From assembly GCA_029237695.1 (NCBI GenBank), contig CM055279.1, positions 23,811,919 through 23,875,918 of the forward strand: a stretch of 64,000 nucleotides of DNA. The letters run 5' to 3'. Position 1 is the first letter of the stretch; each line of letters begins with the position of its first letter. Under the pieces are notes generated by a model, which saw only the letters and a list, made by a program, of their open reading frames with translations, was not told the origin of the DNA and did no database searches. Both the position numbers and the translations under genes were made by a program. Positions 43,001 through 52,689 of this stretch are shown here, piece by piece. This stretch comes from Conchocele bisecta. Its lineage: Eukaryota; Mollusca; Bivalvia; Lucinida; Thyasiridae.

Positions 43001-44047
43001 TATATTTGGTCGGTTGATATACTTCTATACCTACCTTAAAAACCTCTTCAACCTTTATTAGATCTGAAAAAGGAATTGGTGAAACAACATTACTACCGAA
43101 ATATTGCTTACTAAGTTCTTCCGCTTTTTCTGTACATCTGTCAGGTCTGATCTTTTTATCAAGGTGCATAGCTAGACACCTGAACAGAACAAAGATCGTC
43201 ATTATACTTATCTAAAGAATACATACCTTTTCTATTCCTCAACCATTCTGGAAGTTCTCCTCCTGCTGCTTCTTTGGATTGTAGTCAAATCTATTCCCCT
43301 ACTGCCCTGTATTAGCTTTACAAAAACCTCTACCCATCTTACAAACTTCCACTTTGTATTTGGTCTGTCTATTTTATCGGACATTATTCGTGTTTGCTCC
43401 TTATCTGACAGCCATTTTTTAACGGTTTTCATTGATGATAGTGGTTCGCTACCACCGAGATTTTTGTGAAATATTAGAGTTTTAGGTTTTCCATTTTTAG
43501 TTTTTCCTTTCCATCCATATGTTCTAGCTTGTAAGAATATGAATATCTCAAATAAAAATTTGTTGTTAGATACGGAGCGAGTTTATCGGACATGCGTTTC
43601 AGCTGTTGATGTCAATGTTTTTACGAAAGGATAATGTAACTACCCGTCTCATTTTCTACCTTTTCCAATGTTTCATCGTGAGCCCCCAATATTTCTTCAC
43701 CTTTTTCCACTATCGCGCGAACTATAGATCTTTTATTTGGTATTTGGTCACCTGTGTGTCTAATTTGAGACAAATTATTTGTGCTTGAAGGTAATTCTTT
43801 AGAATTAATTACACTAGCCCTTAGCTCCGCAATACTTTCTTTTTGAATTATGTTACCAACTTCCTCCGCTAGTGAGAGGTCTTTAAATGCCCCTCTTTTA
43901 TAGGCGCGGGTAAACCGCTTCATAAACGCCTCATTCTTTGTGGCATTTATCAGCTTTGTCAACCCCCTAACTCAACAACCGTGTACTATAAGTAATCCCT
44001 AGAGATTCGGCTTCTCTTCTCAAATTTTCTATTTCTGGCGTTATCAT
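40039..44047 (-). pseudogene. Protein-primed family B DNA polymerase, many breaks
   Basis: Possible start at 44047 (MITPEIENLRREAESLGITY). Order on the minus strand: N-terminal helical part (43962-43621), part with WLSDKEQTRIMSDKI, a Cys/His finger (YACDNCKQKFTKASNMKRHG, ~42870), the conserved VDGYCTETNTVYQYHGCYWH (~42590), exonuclease motifs FDFEPYL (~42366) and GFNSSKYDINLIKKYL (~42068), the LPGVA region (~41560), motif A around ANALYLS (~41300, disturbed by two nearby indels), motif B KLLGNSCCGK (~40820) and motif C QMDTDSMY (~40510). The end is SAYTIKDECYQDGIHTEH. At least eight frameshifts or stops interrupt it. The enzyme would copy the element with a protein primer. Its size, about 1,330 codons, fits the family. 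Confidence 0.88.
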
Positions 44048-44085
44048 ATTTTCTGTAATATACTTTTGTATAACCTATGAAATTT

Positions 44086-44142
44086 ATCTGTTCAATTGGT
44101 CGTGAAAACATTATGTTTTTTTCACTTCCAATTGAATATAAA
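44086..44142. repeat. Iteron-like copies upstream of polymerase and zinc-finger genes
   Basis: ATCTGTTCAATTGGTCGTGAAAA at 44086-44108 and the inverse half TTCACTTCCAATTGAATA at 44120-44137 match the TIR-associated core. They sit exactly between the divergent polymerase (start ~44047) and zinc-finger (start 44163) genes, so a shared promoter or origin role is plausible. Confidence 0.6.
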
Positions 44143-44162
44143 CATATACATATACATATATA

Positions 44163-44442
44163 ATGGAGTGTGAGACTTGTTGTAAAACGTTTACGCGTAA
44201 AGACTATCTACGAAGGCATCTAGCGAGACGTAGAAAGTTTCCTTGTGCCCCCCCCACAATTTCAATGCCCCAGATGCCCTTGTAAATTCGTTAGTGCCCA
44301 AACTCTTTGTAGACATAAGCAACTACGCTGTCAGGTGGCTAAAGGTGAACGTGGTAGACTAGAGTTGGTAGAATTAGTTACTGATCTACGGAATAAATTA
44401 GCTATAGTGGAGGAGGAAAATGCCGTGGTGAAAAATACATGA
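44163..44442 (+). pseudogene. Small zinc-finger protein, C8 frameshift, stop within the right TIR
   Basis: Start MECETCCKTFTRKDYLRRHL at 44163. A finger of C-x2-C-x12-H form is followed by a run of eight C residues (44248-44255), where the frame changes; the second frame gives FQCPRCPCKFVSAQTLCRHK (C-x2-C-x12-H-x4-C), then a Leu/Glu/Val-rich helix (ELVTDLRNKLAIVEEENAVV) that may be a coiled coil. One base gained or lost in the C run explains the break. The TGA at 44440-44442 lies inside the TIR. DNA-binding regulator of the element is a reasonable guess, not shown. Confidence 0.65.
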
Positions 44443-44690
44443 TGTATTTATGACACCAATATGACGACGAGACAAAAATAAATCCTTTTTATTAGTATAG
44501 TTTTATCTGTTCAATTGGACGTGAAAAATACATGATGTATTTATGACACCAATTTTTGATTTTTCGGGAGTGGTGGGGAACAATTTCCTCGTTAACCAAT
44601 TTGTGCTTTTTCGGGGGTGGTGGGGGTAGTATAAAGGGTTATAAATGATACCACCGCAGGTGGTATCATTTTGACTCCCTTTATACTACT
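44428..44690. repeat. Right terminal inverted repeat of the Maverick
   Basis: 263-bp reverse complement of 26873-27135, ending GACTCCCTTTATACTACT, with the terminal fold-back structure conserved. It is followed by CATAC (44691-44695), matching 26868-26872. Confidence 0.95.
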
Positions 44691-45180
44691 CATACACTTA
44701 TTTAATTCCTATAACGAATACTTTGCGCCTGCTGATTGGGCACGTACCTTTAATGGAAGCTTGTGAAACATATTGATTTGTGTTGTGACATTATAATACA
44801 AGGTCTGTTTTGTCTCCGTACATGCACCAGCGGCATAAACCTTAGTTACATCCATTCATGCATGCTTTACTCATCCAGTTGCCGATTTCATCAAAATTGC
44901 AAAGCATATTTATCTAGCAAAGTATACTTTGAGGGAGTAATCATTTATTTTCCCGAAATGCATTATTTCATACAGAACTAAAGACTGCATATATTTGATG
45001 TTTAAAAGTATGCAGAATTATTATACTGAATTTATTACATTATCACAGCCACTTTGGTTGTGATAATGTAATAAATTCAGTATGATAAAAATTAATAAAT
45101 TTATCCTTAAATTGAAAATTTCTCCCTGAAAGTATACTTTGCTAGATAAGTATACTTTGTAATGTTGGTGAAATAGGCTA
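44691..45180. repeat. Repeat J, right half, then repeat K copy 1
   Basis: 44691-44770 (CATACACTTATTTAATTCCT) continues the J repeat interrupted at 26872. From about 44875 to 45180 lies repeat K, a palindrome with TATCTAGCAAAGTATACTTT ends and a TATCACAGCCACTTTGGTTG centre; related copies are at 57460-57820. Confidence 0.75.
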
Positions 45181-45446
45181 CAGGTTACTGTTTAGACCAA
45201 AGACGCTGCTATATGCGACTCGTCACTGCGGTACAGGACATAGTAACTGTTACTGAGTGATCTACTATGTGCACTTTGAAAATAGGACCGATTCAATGAT
45301 GAAGAGTAATACTGTCCTACTTCTAGTGGACGCGTCAGATATGCTGAAATTATTTCAATCTATCTCCCCCCCTCTCTCTCTCTGTAAAAAAAGCGTAGTC
45401 ACTTAATTTATATAATCTACTATTTTCCATTAGGACATAATTTTAC
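45181..45446. other. Intergenic, no gene seen
   Basis: No supported gene; a short CT run (CTCTCTCTCTC) lies near 45372-45382. Confidence 0.4.
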
Positions 45447-45711
45447 GAAGCCCCGCAGGGGACGTCGCATTTATTTTTATTAATTAGTTCCCACGAAATA
45501 ACAACTCGTTCGCTCAATTTAACAATTCGTTCCCACGAATTAACAATTCGTTCCCACGATTAACAATTCGTTCCTAGAACGCCAAATCTACATAAACACA
45601 ATTAATTATTGATAGCTTTAAATAATTACAGCTAGCATAAATATTTAGAACTAACTTTAAATATTTACAGCTAGCATTAATTGGTTGAGTTTGTGTAGAG
45701 TTGGCGTTTCA
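45447..45711. mobile_element. Half MITE C plus a small foldback
   Basis: 45447-45575 has the GAAGCCCCGCAGGGGACGT end and four AACAATTCGTTCCC units in one orientation only; the other arm is missing. It runs into a separate foldback (about 45576-45711) with arms GAACGCCAAATCTACATAAA / GTTTGTGTAGAGTTGGCGTT. Confidence 0.65.
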
Positions 45712-45754
45712 TACGACACATGTATCTGCAATGCCGGAAATAATGATACGCGAC

Positions 45755-46645
45755 AGGCATGTCGCAGTAACGATATCCTATCTTGTGGGAACGAGATGTT
45801 ATGTCGCGGTAACGATATCCTATCTTGTAAGAACGAGATGTTATGTCGCGGTAACGATATCCTATCTTGTGAGAGCGAGATGCTATGTCGCGGTAACGAT
45901 ATCCTATCCTGTGGGAACGAGATACTATGTCGCGGTAATGATATCCTATATTGTGGGAACGTGACTCTATCATCTATGTCGCGGAAAAGATATCCTATCT
46001 TGTTGGAACAAGATGCTATGTTGCGGTAACGATATCACATACTGTGAGAACGAGAAGATATGTCGCGGTAACGATATCGTATCCTGTGGGAACGAGATGA
46101 TGTGTCGCGGTAACGATATCCTATCCTGTGGGAACGAGATATTATGTCGCTGTAACGATATCATGTCCTGTGGTAACGAGATGTTATGCTGTGGTAACGA
46201 TGTCTTATCTTGTCCTATATGTCGCGGTAACGATATCATATCCAGTGGGAACGAGATGCTATGTCGCAGTAACGATAGCCTATCTTGTGGGAACGATATT
46301 CTTTGTCGTGGTAACTATTTCCTATCCTGTGGGAACGAGACTCTATGTCGCGGTAAGATATCCTATATTGTAGGAACAATATGCTACATGTATGTTGCGG
46401 TAACGATATTATATAGTGTGAGAACGAGACGCTATTTCGCGGTAACGATATCATATCATGTGGGAACGAGATGTTATGCCGCGGTAATGATATCCTATTC
46501 TACGATAACGAGATGTTATGTCGCGGTAACGAAATCCTATTCTGTGGGAACGAGATGCTATGTCGCGGTAACGATATCATATCTTGTGGGAACGAGATTC
46601 TTTGTCGCGGTAACGATATCCTATCATGTGGGAACGAGATGCTAA
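45755..46645. repeat. 42-bp minisatellite, ~21 copies
   Basis: Units read GAGATGTTATGTCGCGGTAA followed by CGATATCCTATCTTGTGGGAAC with moderate divergence. As 42 is a multiple of three, long frames stay open on both strands, encoding 14-residue repeats such as MLCRGNDILSCGNE. Equally open alternative frames argue against coding. Confidence 0.9.
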
Positions 46646-47130
46646 TGTCATGGGAACGAGAGAGAAAAACACTTGCACATGTCCCTTTTAAAGTGACCGT
46701 GTCTCAGATGATGTCTCGGATATCCAATATGTGGTGTTACGCTTCATGCACAGTAGATGACATCATAGGAATAAATTTCCGGCCTTCGTCCAGTATTCCC
46801 GCGACTTTTCCAAGTTTATACCCCGATAAATTCCACAAAAAGGTCATTCATTCCTTATAATTCCAGCATTTGAAATAAATTCATCAAGAAAATGTGTTTA
46901 TTTTCCGTTTTCTTAAGAATTATTTTAACTGCGCCTCACGGTTACGGAAAGTAGATCGGCGTGGGAGTTTACTGGGATATAAATTTTGGACAGAGACTTG
47001 CTACGGGCCAATAAAATGTTAGGGAATTGTGTAAATATTTTTGTGCTGGAATTATATATAAATCAATCGCACCATTTTATTTGATCACATTCCCGAAAAT
47101 ATGCGTTATATAATTTGGCATTTTCGCTAT
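46646..47130. other. Intergenic, no gene seen
   Basis: The open frame that runs out of the minisatellite to 46860 has no recognised domain. No repeat family identified. Confidence 0.4.
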
Positions 47131-47511
47131 GCAGTGCAACCTCTCTACAACAGCCACCCATGGGAAGACGCACAATTGGCTGTTATAGAAAGGTGGCTGT
47201 TGTAGGGAGGTTAATGCTGAATTAAATTTTATCGTCTGATGTTTATATATTTTCTTTAATAATTCTCAATAAAAACATGTTTTGAGAGCATTTCAGAATC
47301 ATTTCCAATGGAAATGATTCTAAAGTGCTGTCAAAACATGTTTTTATTGAGAAATAATGCAAAATAAACATCAGACGACAATTTTCATGCTCAGCAGTCT
47401 AAGGGTTAGATATAGAGGAAATCATCCATTTGGGATATAAAATAGCGGCTGTTACAGAGAGGGTGTTGTTGTAGAGAGGTGGCCGTTCGGGGAGGTTAGA
47501 CTGTACATGTA
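47131..47511. mobile_element. MITE P, pogo/Tigger-like, copy with both ends
   Basis: Left end CAGTGCAACCTCTCTACAAC, right end complementary to GGGGAGGTTAGACTG, with TA following. GGTGGCTGTTGTAGAG-type sequence recurs as subterminal repeats. The middle has a hairpin around CATTTCAGAATCATTTCC / GGAAATGATTCTAAAGTG (47290-47330), shared with about 3600-3640. Confidence 0.7.
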
Positions 47512-47514
47512 TTA

Positions 47515-47850
47515 TAAATATTTATAGGTTATTTGATTGGTATATGGATATATGCACGAGTTCCACAGCGTGCAATACCGTTTCGCGGCGGAACGAATGG
47601 CATATATCCACATACAAATCAAAAAACCTTTTTATTATATACGTACATCAATTCGCAATTTATATGCGCCTCACAAAATATAAATAAAATAAATAAATTA
47701 GTTGTTATTGAGAAGGAACTATTTTGCGAGGTGAAACTTAGTTCCGGCACTGACCAATATGAACTCACGAGACGTCAATATGGAAAAATATTGACGTCTT
47801 GCGTTGCATTATGTTTCAATGGGAAACGAAAATACGTATATAATAAACTA
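47515..47850. repeat. Repeat N, copy 2
   Basis: Reverse orientation relative to 21775-22115; shares CATATCCACATACAAATCAA, AGTTCCGGCACTGA and AAAAATATTGACGTCTTGCG. Confidence 0.7.
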
Positions 47851-48456
47851 TAGTATAGGTTCTCGTTCTTCGTAAGCACTTCATATTTAATTTACCAAAC
47901 GAGAGCAAACTTTATTATAATTGTAGTGATTTTACTGAGTCAATGGCACTTCGCGTGACGTTTAAAGTAGGATGGCGTCAACGTTAGAACATCGTTGCCC
48001 TCTCGCGCCATTAGGGACGTCATTTGGAACGTCTTCGTTTTGTTCGTCCGTCATAACGTCGGCGCATAATACGAATACGTAATTTGCCAATCAAATGCGC
48101 TACAGGTGTTATTACACGTGTGTCAATTCACATTTTATGAAATTAGCTACAACACGCCATAACTAGATTTTTATTATTCGAGCGCCAGCGAAGAATTATA
48201 CAATCGCATCCTAATTTTGAGGTCTTCCAGCTTTTATGTAAATGAGCAAATGTCGGTCGCAGCACATATTTTACGGGTTAAACTTTAAAAAAAAAAACAC
48301 GGATCTTCACGGATATTACGCCATGAAAAATAGTTCAAACAACTACTATCAGGTACTGCTACTCGTTATTCGCATGCGGTCTACCCGTGTCTACTACCCG
48401 TGTCTACTACCGCTAACCGGAATCGCTTACAGTCCCAAAAATGTGATATGATTATC
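47851..48456. other. Intergenic, no gene seen
   Basis: No supported gene or RNA; a short imperfect repetition of GTGTCTACTACCC lies near 48388-48410. Confidence 0.4.
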
Positions 48457-48679
48457 TGGGGGCCGTTTCACTAAACTTCCTACGACTAAGTGCAAGATTA
48501 TGATAGTCTGTAAATTTCACATTAACAATGTTTCCTTGTAAACAATTATTGGATTTACATTTATTGAGCATGCATCCTATGCTCAATAAATGTAAATCCA
48601 TCAATTGAAATTTACAGACAATCCTCAGTTTGCACTTACGAACATTTTAGTCGTACGAAGGTTAATGAAACGGGCCCCT
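48457..48679. mobile_element. MITE F, copy 3
   Basis: Complete palindrome with GGGGGCCGTTTCACTAAAC and complement at the ends and GAGCATGCATCCTATGCTC at the centre. Confidence 0.88.
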
Positions 48680-48684
48680 GGAAA

Positions 48685-49085
48685 TAGAGAATAACAGGCT
48701 ACTGTCTTTTGATATCAAGTTTATCAGGAAAGGCTAGGAAACGCGTAGGAATTCCAAGACTTGCCGAGGAATTCCTACCGTTTCCGAGCCGAGCCTGATA
48801 AACTTGATATCAAAATACACTAGCCTGGTATTCTATTGATCAGGTAACGTTTTATGCTCGAAAATGACATTATATGACGTCGTTGTTTTATATGGACACA
48901 ACGCGGACTTGTTTACGTTCCGTCATTCGTTAACGTTACGTGACGTCAACCGACCAATGGAACGTCAGTTTTCACTTCGTTGTAACCCGGATGTTTGTAT
49001 CAGGGCAATGCTAGATACAACAATATGTTATCAATCAGTACGTATTCGGTCAATACAGGGCAGGTTACCTGATAACGCACAATAC
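48685..49085. mobile_element. Repeat H composite (H1 hairpin + H2), best copy
   Basis: H1 (48685-48838) is a hairpin with arms AGAATAACAGGCTACTGTC / TAGCCTGGTATTCTAT and an internal GATATCAAGTTTATCAGG pair. H2 (48839-49077) has ends ATCAGGTAACGTT and, inverted, GGTTACCTGAT. Other H2 copies: 163-300 and 54413-54674. The H1 left end and the H2 right end are what border the 29-kb intron of the TRIM-like gene. Confidence 0.7.
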
Positions 49086-49246
49086 CGACACCGGTCTATA
49101 GATCTGGGTTAATCTATATCACAAAACAAGCCAATCGAACTATAATCGTGTAAGTTCATGACGCATTTTGGAAATACCTGAGTTGCGATAGTGGGTGATC
49201 TGTCGAATCAGGAAGTGTTTTTATCCCGTCAACACAGTGCGTATGT
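49086..49246. repeat. B-family fragment split by the 3-kb element
   Basis: 49225-49246 reads TTTATCCCGTCAACACAGTG CG, the end of a B element whose continuation is at about 52235 onward. Confidence 0.6.
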
Positions 49247-52232
49247 ATGGAAGGTCATATCCGCCATAATTATATGTGGCTTGATGCTTGCTGACTGATG
49301 ACATTTTAAGTTCTATCCGTCGTATTACAATTATATGTGGCTTGATGCTTGCTGGCTGATGACATTTTAAGTTCTATCCGTCTTATTACAATTATATGTG
49401 GTTTGATGCTTGCTGGCTGATGACATTACACGTTCTATGCGTGTTATTGCATTCACCGTTTGTATTTATGACAATTCTATGTGACCTGGTGCCTGCCTGC
49501 TGATGGAATTACAACTTATATCCATGTTATTCTATTCGTCATTTGTATTTATGATATTTGAAATCATCTTGTTTGTAATATATAGTTGTCTTTATTGCAT
49601 GCGCATTTGGCTTGATGTTTCATTCATTTGTCCTTACTGCTTTCGGCCTTATTCAAAGTGCTAAGTACTTTGTTCTTACTTTCTATTGCAAATGCTTAGT
49701 GCAATAAAACAGACACACGAATAAGGACGTATCAATAATTGTAATGTAAATAAGACGAATGAACAAAGCAATCAGCCGAATGGACATGTAAGAAAGACAA
49801 ATACAATTACAACAAGCAGATTTCAAATGTAATACATACAAATGACGAATACAATAACATGCATATAAGTTGTAATGTCATCAGCACGCAAGCATCAAGT
49901 CACATAGAATTATGGCGGATATTACCTTCCCAAATTACTGTTGCAATTGTTGTTGTCAAGGGGTGTGGCTTATCGAGGTCACCCTAAACACCCCAAAGGC
50001 TGGAAAAGGCTACAAAGGCTACAAAGGCTGTTCGATGTTGCTTGTACGTCCGTTAGCGGATACTTATGAAATGCATTTTCATTGAATTGACTGAATTATT
50101 ATGTGTTATGATCATTTTATGAATTTTACTCATTTTAATACAATAATCCACCACAAATATACGTGTTTTAGTAAATTGTTTAAACGCGCACCTGCGCCGA
50201 TCGGGCCGCGCGGAATTGGAGTGATTAACACCTATTAACATATCGTTTAACAGGAGCAGCTAAACACCGATTATACTTATTGCATTATTGCATTATTATT
50301 ACTTTGTATTATTATTATTATTCATTACTATTATTCATTATTATTATTAATAGTCAATACTATTATTCAATTAATTAATTATTAACAAGCTATACATATT
50401 ATTAATTATTATTATTATTAATCATTATTTATTTATTATTATTATTAATAATTATTATTTGTGTACCCAATTGATAGTTTTACTATGGTTATTCAAACGA
50501 AATAATCGATAACTACGAACTACAATGCCAAACAATGCATAGTTGTAGCCTGACCCGAAATGAATATTACTGTGCAGCTGTCCATGCACAATTGGGGATT
50601 GTTAAATTTGTCACAAGCTGGACCCATAATCATTAAACGATCGTATTTTATCTATAAATATAATTTAATATGTGCATATACGAGGGTCATCCAATAAATA
50701 GTGAAAACGAATATAAGTTGATATATTGTGAATATACCTGAATGATATTTGGCCTACGCTATATTGACACTTCGTCAATGATGTCGCATTATATGACGTC
50801 ACTACGTTGTATGACGTCATAGTCATGTGACGTTATAATCACATACGTCAAGGGTCATGAACACGGTGATGATAATACTGAGCCATTTTCACTATATATA
50901 TTGGATTACCCTCGTATGTGTGCATCTGTAAATATCAGTTTGCAAACGTTTCAGTATCCGCACGTGATGTACGCACATTGTGTTAAATGAAAAATGAAAT
51001 GTATGGTGTTACAATGTCACTTCGAAAAATAAACACGTAATTGTGTAACTATTCCACCCGTTTTTCTTATAATTTATATAACTACCTGTTGCCTACTTTA
51101 TTATTCCCTACCAGCATCTCCCGTCACAGAAAATAAAAAGTTTAATTTTAAATTTCAAAAGGAACAGTTTACTGCCAATAATTGACGTAATTACGTTAAT
51201 TACAAATACAGGACACGGGAAGGAAAATGTTCGTGGAATAAACTGTGCTAAATACTATGGGTTAATTGACGGGAACATGTCAGCTAGCGTAAATGTATTT
51301 TCCAACTAGTTACACGTTTATTCGGCCGTGTAAATAAAAGATTTTGCTTCCGCAATCTGAGGAAATATTCGTTGCAGAGCCGTACGTAGCGCTCATAAAC
51401 ATATTGTTTATCACCGTGTGGATACCCATTTTCAAGGTAGATAACTAGCTGATGTCTCAAAATTCGGCATTCGTCCTATGTTCACGTAATGTGTTGATAC
51501 ATAAAGCATGTTTAAATGAATGTCGTTGATCGATCATTGACTTATATTAATAATAATGCAATAAGTATAATCGGTGTTTAGCTGCACCTGCTAAACAATA
51601 TGTTAATAGGTGTTACTCACTCTTTGTCCAATTCCGCGCGGCCCGATCGGCGCAGGTGCGCGTTTAGATAATTTACCAAAAACACGTATATTTGTTATTT
51701 GTGGTAGATTATTGCATTCAAATGCTTAAAATGATTAACATGATCATAACACATACTAATTCAGTCAATGCAATGACAATGAATGGTATAAATATCCGCT
51801 AACGGACGTACAAGCAACTTCGAACAGCCTTTGTAGCCTTTGTAGCCTTTTCCAGCCTTTGGGGTGTTTAGGGTGACCGAAACGCATGTCAAAACAGCGA
51901 TGCAATAATCAATAATGGAACTCCGGATGTCACTTGAAACAGTGCGAATGAATAAAGCATCAATCCAAATGCACATGCAATTTAGACTACAACCAAGAAG
52001 ATTTCAAATTTCTCAAACACGAACGACGAATACAATAACATGAAAGTAAGTTGTAATGGCACTAGTCAGCAAGCATCAAGCCACATAGAATCGTAATAAG
52101 ACGGATAGAACTTAGAATGTGACCAGTCAGCAAACATCATGCCACATAGAATTTTAATAAGACGGATAGAACTTAGTATGTCATCAGCAAGCAAGCATCA
52201 AGCCAAATAGAATTATGGCGGATATTACCTTC
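49247..52232. mobile_element. 3-kb non-autonomous element with ~0.7-kb inverted ends
   Basis: Ends TGGAAGGTCATATCCGCC and the complement of GGCGGATATTACCTTCCA, with TA on either side and insertion into a B repeat. The subterminal region holds repeated TGTGGCTTGATGCTTGCTGG blocks (three at the left, three or more inverted at the right). Farther in, about 49960-50310 is matched by the inverse of 51545-51880 (CTTTGTAGCCTTTTCCAGCC, CGCACCTGCGCCGATCGG). No transposase seen. A mariner-like MITE is nested at 50683-50927. Confidence 0.8.
50683..50927. mobile_element. Mariner-like MITE, nested
   Basis: Ends TACGAGGGTCATCCAATAAA and the complement of ATATTGGATTACCCTCGTA, ~245 bp apart, at a TA site. 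TACGAGGGT...CCAATAA termini are typical of mariner-type elements. The interior has repeated TGACGTCA-like sequence (50790-50830) and no coding frame. Confidence 0.8.
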
Positions 52233-52243
52233 CATACGTTCAC

Positions 52244-52685
52244 GGTGCCGTGAAACATTTTTGATATACTGTCAATACGACATAATCACTGCGTATAAAT
52301 ATGTGCGGTGGCTGGGATTATTTTTTTGCATTTTAAAGCCATTAGTAGGTATTGACGGGATAAATAGAATAGTAGGTTAGTGCCGTGAATGGGAAAACTA
52401 TCTGGCGCGGCACGGAAACGGGATGTGCTCGGCAGAGCCTAGCCCATCCCGTTTCCTGAGCCTTGCCAGATATTTTTCCCATTCACGGCACTAACCTACT
52501 ATTCTCTATCTATTTTCCTTATTTCTGAACCAAAATATATGTTGTGACCACTCATTTGAACCGTCTCGGCGAGACGGTTCAAATGAGTGGTCACAACATA
52601 TACTTCTGATGAGAAATAAAGAAAATATTGAGCCTTGCCGGATATTTTTTCCCATTCACGGCACTAACCTGCTATTCTCTATACA
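52244..52685. mobile_element. Repeat B, copy 6, with nested 50-bp palindrome
   Basis: Standard B modules followed by the TTTGAACCGTCTCGGCGAGA palindrome (about 52555-52605) and another B arm, as at 23896-24154. Its left part adjoins the 3-kb element and is the continuation of 49225-49246. Confidence 0.8.
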
Positions 52686-52689
52686 ACCG

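Larger units (their letters stand above)
26873..44690. mobile_element. Maverick/Polinton, 17.8 kb, full length
   Basis: The element is bounded by 263-bp terminal inverted repeats beginning AGTAGTATAAAGGGAGTC and flanked on both sides by CATAC (26868-26872, 44691-44695). It encodes the diagnostic set of Maverick proteins: retroviral-type integrase, protein-primed family B polymerase, packaging ATPase, double-jelly-roll major capsid protein and single-jelly-roll penton, plus conserved small genes. Mavericks are virus-like DNA transposons that copy themselves with their own polymerase and insert through the integrase. Capsid, fibre, integrase and polymerase genes are interrupted here, so this copy appears inactive unless the breaks are sequencing or assembly errors. 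Both ends are intact and nothing large is nested inside. Confidence 0.95.

Noticed and set aside
26867..44696. 6-bp target duplication CATACA
   Set aside because: It would require the left TIR to lose its first A while the right keeps the matching T; the flush reading is the 5-bp CATAC.
46013..46860. Cys-rich repeat protein frames over the 42-bp minisatellite
   Set aside because: Open frames on both strands are explained by the unit length.
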